Counted from the first letter of the stretch, positions 1-9,558 are shown. The stretch is DNA of 64,000 bases from Candidatus Saccharibacteria bacterium 49-20 (GCA_001897295.1 MKSN01000001.1:124001-188000), one strand, 5' to 3'. Notes: a model not told the origin generated them from the letters alone. Numbers and translations are program-made.

Positions 1-1
1 A

Positions 2-283
2 ATCGATGGCGGTATTGTGAAGTACGGCGAAGCGTATGGCGACGATGGGCTTTGGGAAGGGTCTCTGCGTGTCTTCGATGATCGCATGACAATGGATTTC
101 TCTGACCACGCCAAGACTATCGGTGAGTGTACGCATTGTGGCGGCAAAACGAGCAACTTTGAAAACTGCGCATTTGCAAACTGTAACGATCTTGTCCTTA
201 TTTGCGAAGACTGCAAAAAGAATCCAGATCTTCTGTTCCACACCGAAGCTTGCCGTGAAAAATCACTCGCGCTGGCAAAGTAA
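2..283 (+). CDS. trhO: tRNA uridine(34) hydroxylase TrhO, C-terminal part
   Basis: This is the 3' end of a gene that begins before the window; the frame is open from the first bases. The tail reads IDGGIVKYGE, then LWEGSLRVFDDRM, then a cysteine-rich C-terminus with ECTHCG, NCNDL and CEDC. That is the signature of the UPF0176/TrhO family, rhodanese-fold enzymes that hydroxylate U34 of tRNA to give 5-hydroxyuridine. The catalytic rhodanese cysteine lies upstream of the window. The GTG at 17 is an internal valine, not the start. Confidence 0.85.
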   Translation: MDGGIVKYGEAYGDDGLWEGSLRVFDDRMTMDFSDHAKTIGECTHCGGKTSNFENCAFANCNDLVLICEDCKKNPDLLFHTEACREKSLALAK

Positions 284-303
284 TTTCACCCTATTCACAT
301 TGA

Positions 304-327
304 ACTTTCAGGGAGTATACTGAAAGT
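304..327 (+). promoter_or_regulatory. Inverted repeat centred on a -10 box before the HdeD-like gene
   Basis: ACTTTCAG (304-311) and CTGAAAGT (320-327) form an 8-bp inverted repeat around TATACT (316-321). It lies about 30 bp before the next start codon. No T-run follows, so it resembles an operator or promoter more than a terminator. The binding factor is unknown. Confidence 0.4.
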
Positions 328-355
328 ACATAATTTATGGGAGGAAACATTAGTT

Positions 356-913
356 ATGGCAAAGCAAGAATTAAGTTCAACCGCGAAACAGTTGTGGGGA
401 CTGGGTATTGCCTTTGGAGTCGTATCGATTCTGTTCGGTATCTTGGCACTTTTCTGGCCAGGGCTCACCGTAAGCCTATTTATTTTAATGTTTGGTATCT
501 TCGTACTCGTATGGGGTGTGATTGGTATCATCGTGAGTATTTCGAGTACTGGCACCGACAAGTTCTGGTGGCTTGAGCTCATCTTCAGCATCCTTGCAAT
601 TGGTCTCGCAGTATACCTACTCCGAAACCCAGTTGAAGCAGCTAAGATTTGGATCTTCTTCGTAGGTCTGACCTTCTTGGTTCGTGGTGTCGTTGACATC
701 CTCGAAGGCCTCTTTGACAGCAACCGCACTGGTGGTAACCGCGTACTCGCAGTTATACTTGGTGGACTTGGTATAGTTGCAGGTATCATCACCCTTACAT
801 ACCCAGTCAGCGCTGGTCTTGTGGTTATCTGGATCATCGGCCTTTATGCACTTCTTTACGGAGCGCTTCTTATTGCATTCTCATTCCGCGCAAAAGCGGA
901 GCTTGAGAAGTAA
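356..913 (+). CDS. HdeD-like DUF308 membrane protein
   Basis: This 185-aa protein is almost entirely hydrophobic, with about six membrane segments in three pairs and a short charged tail (RAKAELEK). Repeated 'GILALFWPGLT' and 'GIITLTYPVSAG' helices are typical of the DUF308/HdeD family, small membrane proteins linked to acid or envelope stress in other bacteria. The start is supported by GGGAGGAAA about 10 nt before ATG. It is monocistronic, with a terminator immediately downstream. The biochemical role is unknown. Confidence 0.75.
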   Translation: MAKQELSSTAKQLWGLGIAFGVVSILFGILALFWPGLTVSLFILMFGIFVLVWGVIGIIVSISSTGTDKFWWLELIFSILAIGLAVYLLRNPVEAAKIWIFFVGLTFLVRGVVDILEGLFDSNRTGGNRVLAVILGGLGIVAGIITLTYPVSAGLVVIWIIGLYALLYGALLIAFSFRAKAELEK

Positions 914-932
914 CCACCCCAAGGTTATGAAA

Positions 933-962
933 GACACCGCCTCATCAGGGGCGGTGTTTTGT
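933..962 (+). terminator. Rho-independent terminator after the HdeD-like gene
   Basis: CACCGCC (935-941) pairs with GGCGGTG (950-956), followed by TTTTGTT. The -10 box of uvrC (TACAAT, 965-970) begins right after the T-run. Confidence 0.8.
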
Positions 963-977
963 TATACAATAATAAGG

Positions 978-2543
978 ATGAATGCTCAACTTGAAGCAAA
1001 ACTTAAAACCTTACCACGCTCAGCCGGGGTATATTTTCATAAGTCGAAAACAGGTGAAATCATCTATGTCGGTAAGGCTGCGGTACTTAAGAACCGTGTG
1101 CGTCAGTACTTCCAGAGTACACGCGACATGGACATTAAAACGCGTGCGCTCGTTGAGGAAATTGAAGACACCGATTGGGTAGAGACCGAAAGCGAGCTTG
1201 ATGCGCTGTTTCTCGAATCTGAAATGGTGAAGCGCTACATGCCGCGTTACAACATTTTGCTCCGTGACGATAAGTCGCAAATGTTCGTGCGCATTGATAT
1301 GAAAAGCGAGTGGCCGACGGTGTCGTTTACGCGAAACCCTGCAGATGATGGGGCGGATTATTTTGGACCGTACTATAACGGGTTTGCAATTAAAAAGGCG
1401 CTCCGGTATCTGCGCAAAATTTTTCCTTATTACACGAAACCACCTAAAGACGGTATCCGGCCAGACCTTGATTCACATATTGGCCTAAGTCCTCGTCCAG
1501 GCACTCCCTCTGATGAATACAAAGCATCCCTCCGTCAACTGATTCGTTATTTTGAGGGTGGCCGAAAAGCAATTATTCGTGATATTGAAAAGCAGATGCA
1601 ACTTGCGGCTAAGTTGCATGATTTTGAGAACGCGGCTATGTATCGCAATAAATTAAATGATCTTAAAGCGCTACAACAACGTATTATGTTTGGTGACCGA
1701 GAATTTCTTGACATCAGCAAAGATAAGGCGCTCGGAGACTTGGTGGAGCTTTTTGGCCTTAAGAAGATACCGGCACGCATCGAGGGGTATGACATTAGCC
1801 ACATGGGTGGGGCAAATGTAGTCGCGAGTATGGTTGTATTCACGAACGGCGTGAGCGACCGCGCGAATTATCGCAAGTTTAAATTGAGTGTCCAGCGTAA
1901 TGACGATTACGCTAACATGAATGAAGTGTTGACGCGCCGGCTGAGCGAAAAGAATTTGAAGAGTTGGGGAACACCCGACTTGCTATTGATTGATGGCGGA
2001 AAAGGTCAGCTTGAAGCGGCTATAAAAGCCCTTGCGGTGTATGATCTGCACATCCCAATTCTTAGCATAGCTAAGCGAGAAGAAGAGGTGATTGTAAGTG
2101 CAACGGGCTCGAATATCGATACCGCACGGCTCGAGCAGTATCTTCGCGGTGAGCTGCAAGATTCTGGCGTGTATGTCACGCGTTCGGGCGACTACTATGT
2201 AGTGAATCTTCATTCAGGCCAGACGAACGCATCAGGACACTCGAAGAATCTTCGCGGGGCAAATACAGCACTCGCAAAATTTACCCACGTGACAAAACTA
2301 TTTCAGCGTATTCGCGATGAGTCCCACCGTTTTGCGGTAAGTTACCATACAGTATTGAAGCGCACAAAGCAGACGGCGAGTAGCCTTGAAGATATTCCGG
2401 GAATTGGGCCTGCAACGCGGCGACAGCTGATTCGTAAGTTTGGAAGTTTGCGTGGATTGTCGGCCGCATCAGAGGCTGATATTGCGAGTGTGGTTGGTGC
2501 AAAAAAGGCTGAACTGCTTCATCTTCATCTTCATCAAAAATAA
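978..2543 (+). CDS. uvrC: Excinuclease ABC subunit C
   Basis: UvrC makes the two incisions flanking DNA lesions in nucleotide excision repair together with UvrA and UvrB. The order is a GIY-YIG nuclease domain (residues about 12-95, 'SAGVYFHKSKTGEIIYVGKA'), a UVR domain near 205-238, the RNase H-like domain ('YDISHMGGANVVASMVVF') and C-terminal helix-hairpin-helices ('IPGIGPATRRQL'). It has 521 aa, somewhat shorter than the usual 600 or so. The ATG at 978 is chosen because the family N-terminus starts there. TACAAT lies only 7 nt upstream with no Shine-Dalgarno sequence, suggesting a leaderless mRNA. Confidence 0.93.
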   Translation: MNAQLEAKLKTLPRSAGVYFHKSKTGEIIYVGKAAVLKNRVRQYFQSTRDMDIKTRALVEEIEDTDWVETESELDALFLESEMVKRYMPRYNILLRDDKSQMFVRIDMKSEWPTVSFTRNPADDGADYFGPYYNGFAIKKALRYLRKIFPYYTKPPKDGIRPDLDSHIGLSPRPGTPSDEYKASLRQLIRYFEGGRKAIIRDIEKQMQLAAKLHDFENAAMYRNKLNDLKALQQRIMFGDREFLDISKDKALGDLVELFGLKKIPARIEGYDISHMGGANVVASMVVFTNGVSDRANYRKFKLSVQRNDDYANMNEVLTRRLSEKNLKSWGTPDLLLIDGGKGQLEAAIKALAVYDLHIPILSIAKREEEVIVSATGSNIDTARLEQYLRGELQDSGVYVTRSGDYYVVNLHSGQTNASGHSKNLRGANTALAKFTHVTKLFQRIRDESHRFAVSYHTVLKRTKQTASSLEDIPGIGPATRRQLIRKFGSLRGLSAASEADIASVVGAKKAELLHLHLHQK

Positions 2544-2616
2544 GACATATCAAAATTGGTCTAGAGCTTGATATGATGCTTGTGCTTTAGGCTAAAAATC
2601 TATACCATAGATAGTA

Positions 2617-4794
2617 ATGTTACACGCTGTGAGGGCTCTGAAACGGTCAAATAATGGCTTTACGCTAGTAGAGCTTATTATTGTAGTGACGGTCATCTTG
2701 ATCTTAGCGGGTATTTCGATTGTTTCCTACGGAGCGTGGCGCTCAACAATCAACAACAAGGCAGTTACGAGCGATCTTATTGCTGCGGCTGCGGCGATGG
2801 AAGATGCGCGCTCGAATTCTACGGGCTATCCCTCGACGCTTCCAAGTAGTTTCTCTCCAAGCACAAATGTTGTGGTCACCGTATATGCAGCAGGAACAAC
2901 CACGTCTACTTTCTGCCTTGACGGAAGTTATGGTCCGACACCAACCATCCGTTACTATACCGATGAAACAATTAAGAGTGGTCAGCCAAAAACGGGTACA
3001 TGTTCGGCTCGAACAGTTGCAAGTAAACCAAATACTCCTACGAATGTAAACTTCACCGGATCGGGTAGTACTCAGCTTCAGGTCTCTTGGACGCTGCCAT
3101 CACCAAACACCTCAACAGGCTATGAAGCCCAGTGTGCGCAAGACCCTGCGTATATTTTGCAGGCGGTTTCCGTGTCGGTTACGGGCTCAACAACTACGAC
3201 TGCGACTATTCCTAATGTGGACCCAGCAACCACATACTACTGTCATGTGCGTGCAAAAAACGCAAACGGTGAAAGCGCTTGGAGCGATAGTAAATCAAGT
3301 AGCACTGTTGCGCGCAGCTGTACGGAGACGAGCCAATATGGGACTTATCCGAACTGTTACGATTACGATTCGCTGCCGCTTGGTACCTCAATTTCGGGCT
3401 ATTGGACAACTCCACCCGACGGATACTTGCTTGAGGATGGAAGTGCGGTTTCTCGCACGACCTATAGTGCCTTGTTTGGCTTGATTGGTACGACGTATGG
3501 CGTGGGAGATAACTTCTCGACGTTTGAGCTACCTGATTCACGCGGGCGTGCGACGGTAAATATTAATTCTGCGGATTCAGAATTCAACACTATTGGCGAA
3601 CTGTATGGTGAAAAAAACCACACGCTGACTGCCAACGAGATGCCAAGCCACACACACGCACAGTATGTTACTGCAAATAGCGGCGGAACTGCGGTGCGTA
3701 ACGACTGGACTAGCGACGGCGCGAGTATGCCGTATACGCAGGGCGTCAACACTTCATCGACCGGAAGCGGTACCGCGTATAGTGTGTTGCAGCCTTCGAT
3801 AACAAAACGTTACGCAATTAAATACCGCAGCCCTACTGGTTCGGCATCAACACTTCCTGCGGGGACGACAATGCAGGGATACTGGAGTAGCGCACCCTCG
3901 AACTATCTGAACGAAGCTGGTCAGGCGGTGTCAAGGACGACATATTCAGCGCTTTTCACGTCAATTGGGACGACGTATGGTGCGGGAGATGGCTCAACGA
4001 CATTCTTGCTTCCAAATTCTGCTGGTCGAGTAGGTGTGGGGCTTAGTAGTGGCGATGCTAACTTTGGTGCCTTAGGTCAGCTGAGTGGAGAAAAAACGCA
4101 CACCTTGACGGTTGCAGAGATGGTTTCGCACACACACCTGACGTACATTACTGCAGGAACCGGCGGATCGATTATTCGTAACGACTACGCAGCCGATGCC
4201 GCTGGTGGCACGTACGATCAAGGTCAGCAAACCGGTAGCGCGGGTGGTGGACAGCCACATAACGTGATTCAGCCTTCAATTACAAAGCGCTCAACAGTAA
4301 AGTCTTCTGCTGCATCTGGCTCAACCGTCGATGAAGGCATGCAACCAGGCACAAGCATTGAAGGCTGGTGGGCAACGGTACCTTCTGGGTATCTGCTAGA
4401 AGATGGCTCAGCGGTATCTCGCACGACATATGCCGCGCTGTTCGCGGTTATCGGAACAACTTATGGTGCGGGTAACGGATCGACTACGTTCAACCTGCCT
4501 GACTCACGTGGGCGAGTGGCGGTGAACTTGAATCCAAGCGATACGGAATTTAATACAATTGGTAAAAAGTCAGGTGCTGCGACGCACATTATGTCACTTG
4601 CTGAATTACCAGCGCACAGCCATCTGCAATACGTCACTGCCAATAGTGGCTGTTGTGCGATTCGTCGAGACTATAAGTCTGACAATAACGGTGCGCAGTA
4701 TAACCAAAATATTACCACTGGCGCAACGGGTGGTAGCGCGGCATTTAACGTAGTGCAACCTTCAATTACTAAGATGATGGCGATTAAATTCTAG
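2617..4794 (+). CDS. Pilin-like surface protein with FN3 and three phage tail-collar repeats
   Basis: This 725-aa protein starts with a class III prepilin signal (NNGFTLVELIIVVTVI, cleavage expected before the F). A pilin-like segment, one fibronectin type III domain (about 140-235) and three tandem domains of about 155 aa follow (about 252-409, 410-570, 573-725). Each repeat has the phage tail-collar pattern: 'GYLLEDGSAVSRTTYSALF', 'IGTTYG.G', 'LPDSRGR', then a 'HSH/HTH' motif. The collar fold caps phage tail fibres. On a pilin stalk it suggests a trimeric adhesin tip or minor pilin for host contact (inference). It precedes an FN3 membrane protein, probably in the same operon. Confidence 0.75.
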   Translation: MLHAVRALKRSNNGFTLVELIIVVTVILILAGISIVSYGAWRSTINNKAVTSDLIAAAAAMEDARSNSTGYPSTLPSSFSPSTNVVVTVYAAGTTTSTFCLDGSYGPTPTIRYYTDETIKSGQPKTGTCSARTVASKPNTPTNVNFTGSGSTQLQVSWTLPSPNTSTGYEAQCAQDPAYILQAVSVSVTGSTTTTATIPNVDPATTYYCHVRAKNANGESAWSDSKSSSTVARSCTETSQYGTYPNCYDYDSLPLGTSISGYWTTPPDGYLLEDGSAVSRTTYSALFGLIGTTYGVGDNFSTFELPDSRGRATVNINSADSEFNTIGELYGEKNHTLTANEMPSHTHAQYVTANSGGTAVRNDWTSDGASMPYTQGVNTSSTGSGTAYSVLQPSITKRYAIKYRSPTGSASTLPAGTTMQGYWSSAPSNYLNEAGQAVSRTTYSALFTSIGTTYGAGDGSTTFLLPNSAGRVGVGLSSGDANFGALGQLSGEKTHTLTVAEMVSHTHLTYITAGTGGSIIRNDYAADAAGGTYDQGQQTGSAGGGQPHNVIQPSITKRSTVKSSAASGSTVDEGMQPGTSIEGWWATVPSGYLLEDGSAVSRTTYAALFAVIGTTYGAGNGSTTFNLPDSRGRVAVNLNPSDTEFNTIGKKSGAATHIMSLAELPAHSHLQYVTANSGCCAIRRDYKSDNNGAQYNQNITTGATGGSAAFNVVQPSITKMMAIKF

Positions 4795-4805
4795 CGAGAA
4801 ACACT

Positions 4806-5759
4806 ATGAATCAAGACACTTTAGACTCAAGCAAAAAGAAGAATGTGAAGAAAATACTCGGCCTTGTAATCGGACTTCTGCTTATTGTACTTGCGGCCGC
4901 AGCGGTTGGATTTTTCGTGACAATGAGTGTCGTGAATACTGCGCATACAACCGAAGTAAAAGACGAGCTAATTACACAAAATAGTCGTCTGCGTCAAAGT
5001 GCAGTTGATGGTGTACTGACTGACGATGCAATAAGTCGCACCAAGTCGACCAATAAGGTCCAGATCGCATTAAAGGTTGCTCGGGATGGAAAAACCTATT
5101 GTATCGAAGCTCAGTCAAAAAGCGACCCCGAGGCGACGCGCTACCACATGGAATCAGATACTCCTGAGCTTGAGCCGGTCGGTGGATTGTGTGGTGAAAA
5201 CGCGACCAAAAAGCCAGGCACGCCAACCGAATTTGTACTCGGCTCTAGCGGAACTACGACGATAAGTTTTTCATGGAGCGAAATTCCAAACGCACGCAGC
5301 TACACCTTAACCTGTAAGGACGCGAGTGGTGCAGCGCAGACAAAGACGAGCTTTAAAGCCATCGCGACCATAGAAGGTTTGAAGTCCTCGACCCAGTACG
5401 AATGTCGAGTTATTGCAAAAAATAGTCAGGGCGAAAGTGACGCTTCGAAGGCGGAAACTGCAAGTACGAAGATACTTCTTGCGGTGCCAACGAGCGTAAA
5501 ACTCACAAGCAGAAACGCGAGTACGCTTACGTATACATGGGCGGCGACAAGCGGCGTAAAGTACTATGTGTTCGAATACGCGACCGACGATAATTTTACG
5601 AAAGACGTAAAGCGCGTGACGGTAACTTCTCCGCAGATTACCCTTACTGGGCTTAAGGCGGACACCGCGTTCTTCGTACATGTGAAAGCGGTGACGCAAA
5701 TCGCGAGTGAGCAGCAGGCGCCGTACTCTGAGGTGGTGCAGGGCCGCACGGAAAAGTAG
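4806..5759 (+). CDS. Membrane-anchored protein with two FN3 domains
   Basis: A short lysine-rich cytoplasmic end is followed by one membrane helix (about residues 17-43) and an outside region of about 275 aa. That region holds two fibronectin type III domains (about 138-225 and 228-315, 'PTSVKLTSRNASTLTYTWAA'). It starts 12 nt after the collar-domain pilin, so the two are probably co-transcribed and both face outward. A partner or assembly factor for the pilin is plausible but not shown. Confidence 0.6.
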   Translation: MNQDTLDSSKKKNVKKILGLVIGLLLIVLAAAAVGFFVTMSVVNTAHTTEVKDELITQNSRLRQSAVDGVLTDDAISRTKSTNKVQIALKVARDGKTYCIEAQSKSDPEATRYHMESDTPELEPVGGLCGENATKKPGTPTEFVLGSSGTTTISFSWSEIPNARSYTLTCKDASGAAQTKTSFKAIATIEGLKSSTQYECRVIAKNSQGESDASKAETASTKILLAVPTSVKLTSRNASTLTYTWAATSGVKYYVFEYATDDNFTKDVKRVTVTSPQITLTGLKADTAFFVHVKAVTQIASEQQAPYSEVVQGRTEK

Positions 5760-5796
5760 TCGACACTTCTTTTCGTACGGGGTACAATTTCTAGCA

Positions 5797-6987
5797 ATGG
5801 ATGTGACATTTTTTGCAGGCAATAGGGCGAAGCTCAAAGAACTCGAGCCAACCGCACTTATTGTGGTTGCGGGTAACGATGAAGTGCAGCGGCGCGCTGA
5901 TGCAGCGTTTGCGTTTGTGCAAGAGGCTAATTTTTACTACCTGACTGGCGTTAATGAACCTGGCTGGAAGTTGGTACTTACACCTGATGAAGAATTTCTT
6001 ATTGGCCCCGAGCGTAGTGACGCGCAGACGCTTTTTGATGGGTCGTTGGCGCATGAAGAAGTGACGCGTACGAGTGGCGTTACGACGGTTGTATCGCTCA
6101 AGGAAGGCGAGGCGCGGCTCAAAGAGCTTGCGAGTGTACATAAAAAAGTCCTCACGATTCTTGAACACCCCTACCAATCACACTTTGGTTTTGCTCCGAA
6201 CCCTGGGCCATACGCGAATATCCGTAAACTTAAAAAGATGTTTGAGGAACTGGGCGATGTCCGCACTACTGTCACGCGTATGCGTGCAATTAAGCAGCCC
6301 GAAGAACTTGCTATGATTCGCCGTGCAATTCACGCGAGTATCGCAGGATTTTCCCGTGTGCGAGCAGAGCTCGTGGGGTATGATAATGAGCGTAAAATCG
6401 AAGCAACCCTCTGGTATGAGTTTTTGCAAATGGCCGATGGGCATGCCTATGATCCAATTGTGGCGTCTGGCGCGAATGCGTGCACGCTTCACTACACGGC
6501 TAATGCCGCCAAACTAGAAGACGGTTCACTCGTGCTTATTGATGCGGGCGCACAGGTGGGTGAGTATGCTGCTGATATCACGCGCACCTACGCATATGGC
6601 GCAAGCACCGACCGGCAGAAGGCAGTTCACGCAGCTGTTGAGACCGCGCACCAAAAGATTATTGCACTGCTTCGCCCGGGCCTAGAAATTAAAACGTATA
6701 GCGATCAAGTCGACGAGATTCTTAAGGGTGCACTGAAGAGCGTAGGTTTGTATGAGAAACCTTCAGATTATCGTCGCTATTTCCCTCATGCGATTAGCCA
6801 TGGACTCGGCATTGATGTGCATGATTCGCTCGGCGGTTTCAAAGAATTTCAGCCTGGAATGGTTTTGACGGTTGAGCCTGGTATCTATATTCCCGAGGAG
6901 GGAATCGGTGTGCGTATCGAGGATGATATTTTGATTACCGAAGATAGCCACGAGAACCTAAGCGCAGCGCTGCCTACCTTGCTGTGA
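5797..6987 (+). CDS. pepP: Xaa-Pro aminopeptidase, M24 family
   Basis: A dinuclear metal peptidase of 396 aa that removes an N-terminal residue preceding proline. The N-terminal aminopeptidase-P domain spans about 1-170 and the pita-bread catalytic domain 175-390. Metal ligands are visible: DAGAQ and ADITRT (two Asp), SHGLGIDVHD (His), VEPGIYIP (Glu) and VRIEDD (Glu). The longer open frame starts at 5707, inside the previous gene; the ATG at 5797 is preferred because TACAAT (5783-5788) lies 8 nt before it, the leaderless pattern seen in this genome. Confidence 0.88.
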   Translation: MDVTFFAGNRAKLKELEPTALIVVAGNDEVQRRADAAFAFVQEANFYYLTGVNEPGWKLVLTPDEEFLIGPERSDAQTLFDGSLAHEEVTRTSGVTTVVSLKEGEARLKELASVHKKVLTILEHPYQSHFGFAPNPGPYANIRKLKKMFEELGDVRTTVTRMRAIKQPEELAMIRRAIHASIAGFSRVRAELVGYDNERKIEATLWYEFLQMADGHAYDPIVASGANACTLHYTANAAKLEDGSLVLIDAGAQVGEYAADITRTYAYGASTDRQKAVHAAVETAHQKIIALLRPGLEIKTYSDQVDEILKGALKSVGLYEKPSDYRRYFPHAISHGLGIDVHDSLGGFKEFQPGMVLTVEPGIYIPEEGIGVRIEDDILITEDSHENLSAALPTLL

Positions 6988-7003
6988 TATACTTAAATCA
7001 ATA

Positions 7004-7390
7004 ATGAAACAGCAAATTCTTGTCTTTCTCATTCGATGGGCTTTGAACGCACTTGGACTATGGGTAGCGGTGCGTATTCTCGGTACGGGCATCGATGATG
7101 TTGACGTGACCGCAGGGTTCTGGGGCTTTGTGCTTGCAGGGCTCATTTTCTCAATCTTCAACAGTCTGTTTAAGCCGCTCCTCGTAATTGTGTCGCTGCC
7201 GGTAATTCTGCTGACACTAGGACTCTTCACGATTATTGTGAACGGTATTTTGGTGTACTTCTCGTTGGCGGTTTCCCCGGGCATTTCAATGTCATTCGGT
7301 AACTCAATTATTACTGGAATTATCTTAAGTCTGGTAAACTATATAGTAAGTGTTGCGATTGCTATTCGCAGCGAAGAAAGTAGGAGTTAA
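7004..7390 (+). CDS. Phage-holin-superfamily-IV type membrane protein (PF04020)
   Basis: A 128-aa protein with four predicted membrane helices. 'SIFNSLFKPLLVIVSLPVILLT' followed by 'GLFTIIVNGILVY' is the core of the PF04020 (YvlD) family. The name derives from a structural classification, and in bacterial chromosomes it is an envelope protein of unknown function, not a lysis holin. It sits directly before secG with a 2-nt gap. TATACT lies 10 nt before the ATG. Confidence 0.75.
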   Translation: MKQQILVFLIRWALNALGLWVAVRILGTGIDDVDVTAGFWGFVLAGLIFSIFNSLFKPLLVIVSLPVILLTLGLFTIIVNGILVYFSLAVSPGISMSFGNSIITGIILSLVNYIVSVAIAIRSEESRS

Positions 7391-7392
7391 CC

Positions 7393-7620
7393 ATGTCAAT
7401 TGATACTATTTTGCAGATTGTGACTATTATTGCAGCAGTACTGATGATTCTTGCTATTCTTTTACAACAACGTGGTGCGACGCTCGGTGCGGGCTTCGGT
7501 AGTTCTGGTGAGCTTTATACTACTCGCCGCGGTGTTGATAAGAGTCTATTTGAAGCAACAATCGTGCTGGCCGTTATTTTCGTCCTCTCTATCCTGGCCG
7601 GATTACTGATTCCTAGTTAG
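7393..7620 (+). CDS. secG: Preprotein translocase subunit SecG
   Basis: This 75-aa protein has two membrane helices joined by a polar loop containing 'LLQQRGATLGAGFGSSGELYTTRRG', typical of SecG. SecG assists the SecYEG channel during protein export. A Shine-Dalgarno sequence (AGGAG) in the end of the previous gene precedes the start, so translation is probably coupled. Confidence 0.88.
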   Translation: MSIDTILQIVTIIAAVLMILAILLQQRGATLGAGFGSSGELYTTRRGVDKSLFEATIVLAVIFVLSILAGLLIPS

Positions 7621-7631
7621 GAAGTTTCTAA

Positions 7632-9428
7632 GTGCCCGACAACAACGAACCTACCAAATGGCGCCGCCTGCCTAAAATGAGTTTCAACTCTAAGGATCTT
7701 GCGCGTCGCATGAAGAAGGTAGAAGGTGCGACCGTCAAGCATGCGCGTCGGTTTGTGTTTAAGCGTTGGGATAATTTTCGTGAGGTGCGCCGTCATATCG
7801 CGCTTTGGGTGCTTGCAATCGGTGTACTTATTGGGGCTACTGGCCTTCAGTTTTGGTGGTACCAAGACAGCTACCGCACAACTGCCGTCGCCTCTGACGG
7901 TACGTATGCCGAAGCGGTTATGGGTCCACTCGACACGCTTAACCCAATTTTTGCGAAGTCGAGCGCTGAAGAATCGGCGGGTGAGTTGCTATTCTCTCGT
8001 TTATTGAAGTACGATTCAACGGGTAATTTGAATTTTGACCTCGCTGATAGTATGAAGATTAGCGACGATCAAAAAACTTATACGCTTTCAATTCGCGCTG
8101 ATGCTCGTTGGAGTGACGGACTCTATGTGCGCGCACGAGACGTCGTATTTACCGTGGGGCTTTTGCAAAATGCAGCAACTCGCTCGACACTTACCGGCTG
8201 GAATGGAGTAAAGGCGACAGAAGTTGATGACCGAACGGTTGCTTTTACGCTTCCTGCGGTGTACGCGCCATTCCCACATGCACTACGCTACTTGCCAATC
8301 TTGCCAGAGCACGTCCTTCGTGACGTTGAACCGGCACAACTTCGTGAAAATAACTTTAGTGTGAAGCCTGTGGGAAGTGGACCGTTTGCACTGAAGCTCC
8401 TTCAGGAAGTCGATAAGACGAATGGTCGCAAAATTTTGCACCTTGTGCGCAACGAAAGTTACTTTGACGGTTCGGCAAAACTAAGCCGCATCCAGCTCCA
8501 TGTCTATAAGGATGCCGATTCGATTAAACGCGCACTCGCAACGTCTGAAGTAAACGCGGCAAGTGATCTTTCGCTTTCTGCTGCGGCAAGCGTGAATAAT
8601 GATCGCTATGAAATTGAGAATCATGCGGTAAATAGTGGCGTGTATGCACTTATGAATACCGAAAGCGCTGTACTGAAAGACAAACTCGTGCGCCAAGCGC
8701 TTCAAGTTGGTACAGACACCCAGGCGGTGCGCGATGCGATTTCAGACAAGCTTCCCGCACTCGACATTCCAATTATTGGAAGCCTATTGTCGGGTGAGGT
8801 GCCAACCGCGCCGACGTATGACGCGAACAAGGCGTCGGCACTGCTGGATCAAGCTGGCTGGAAGCTCGAAGGGAGCACTCGTACCAAAGATGGGCAGGCG
8901 CTGACGCTTAATATTGTGACCACGAAGAACCCAGACTTTGAAGCGGCGCTCGATGAACTTTCAAGCCAATGGCGTCAGCTTGGTGTGACAATCACGACGA
9001 ATATCGTTGACCCTAACGACCCATCGCAAAACGTTGCTCAAGATATTTTGCAACCTCGACGCTACGATGTACTGCTATACCAACTTACTATTGGGGGCGA
9101 CCCAGACGTCTATGCCTACTGGCATAGTTCACAAGCGGCGAGTGGACTCAACTTCTCGAACTACAAAAATACTATTGCCGACGAAGCTTTGTCGAGTGGT
9201 CGAGCGCGTGTTGAGCAAGACCTGCGAAACGCCAAGTATCTTACCTTTATTCGCCAATGGCTGAGTGATGCACCTGCGATCGGCCTTTATCAAGCGACTG
9301 CACAATATGCGCACACTGAAAGCGTACACACCATTCCATCTGCAACGACTCTCATCTCGTCTGCGGACCGATATGGAAGTGTTCTTTACTGGGGCGTGGG
9401 TGAGGAAAGCGTCTTCAAAACGCCTTAA
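7632..9428 (+). CDS. Membrane-tethered solute-binding protein, family 5 (peptide/nickel type)
   Basis: This 598-aa protein has a basic cytoplasmic end, one membrane helix (about 55-78) and an extracellular SBP_bac_5 domain ('LNPIFAKSSAEESAGELLFSRL', 'DGLYVRARDVVFTVGLL', 'PVGSGPFALK'). Family members deliver oligopeptides to ABC importers. No permease or ATPase genes lie next to it, so the partner is encoded elsewhere. The start is taken as GTG at 7632, 12 nt after secG; the ATG at 7677 is an alternative that keeps the helix. Confidence 0.8.
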   Translation: MPDNNEPTKWRRLPKMSFNSKDLARRMKKVEGATVKHARRFVFKRWDNFREVRRHIALWVLAIGVLIGATGLQFWWYQDSYRTTAVASDGTYAEAVMGPLDTLNPIFAKSSAEESAGELLFSRLLKYDSTGNLNFDLADSMKISDDQKTYTLSIRADARWSDGLYVRARDVVFTVGLLQNAATRSTLTGWNGVKATEVDDRTVAFTLPAVYAPFPHALRYLPILPEHVLRDVEPAQLRENNFSVKPVGSGPFALKLLQEVDKTNGRKILHLVRNESYFDGSAKLSRIQLHVYKDADSIKRALATSEVNAASDLSLSAAASVNNDRYEIENHAVNSGVYALMNTESAVLKDKLVRQALQVGTDTQAVRDAISDKLPALDIPIIGSLLSGEVPTAPTYDANKASALLDQAGWKLEGSTRTKDGQALTLNIVTTKNPDFEAALDELSSQWRQLGVTITTNIVDPNDPSQNVAQDILQPRRYDVLLYQLTIGGDPDVYAYWHSSQAASGLNFSNYKNTIADEALSSGRARVEQDLRNAKYLTFIRQWLSDAPAIGLYQATAQYAHTESVHTIPSATTLISSADRYGSVLYWGVGEESVFKTP

Positions 9429-9441
9429 CAGGGTAAACCTG

Positions 9442-9470
9442 TTGCGTTATTGAGGAGTTTTCTGTATAAT
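9442..9470 (+). promoter_or_regulatory. Promoter of the tRNA-Val gene
   Basis: TTGCGT (9442-9447) and TATAAT (9465-9470) are separated by 17 bp and lie 11 bp before the tRNA. This is one of the clearest sigma70-type promoters in the window. Confidence 0.75.
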
Positions 9471-9481
9471 TACCAGATGTC

Positions 9482-9558
9482 GGGCGCTTAGCTCAGTTGG
9501 CTAGAGCATCTCGTTTACACCGAGAGGGTCGGGGGTTCGAATCCCTCAGCGCCCACCA
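9482..9558 (+). tRNA. tRNA-Val(UAC)
   Basis: A complete cloverleaf with acceptor GGGCGCT/AGCGCCC and encoded CCA. The anticodon loop TTTACAC reads TAC, hence valine. The T-arm GGGTTCGAATCCC is standard. Confidence 0.95.

Noticed and set aside
777-977. N-terminal extension of uvrC
   Set aside because: It overlaps the HdeD-like gene and the terminator, and UvrC homology begins at 978.
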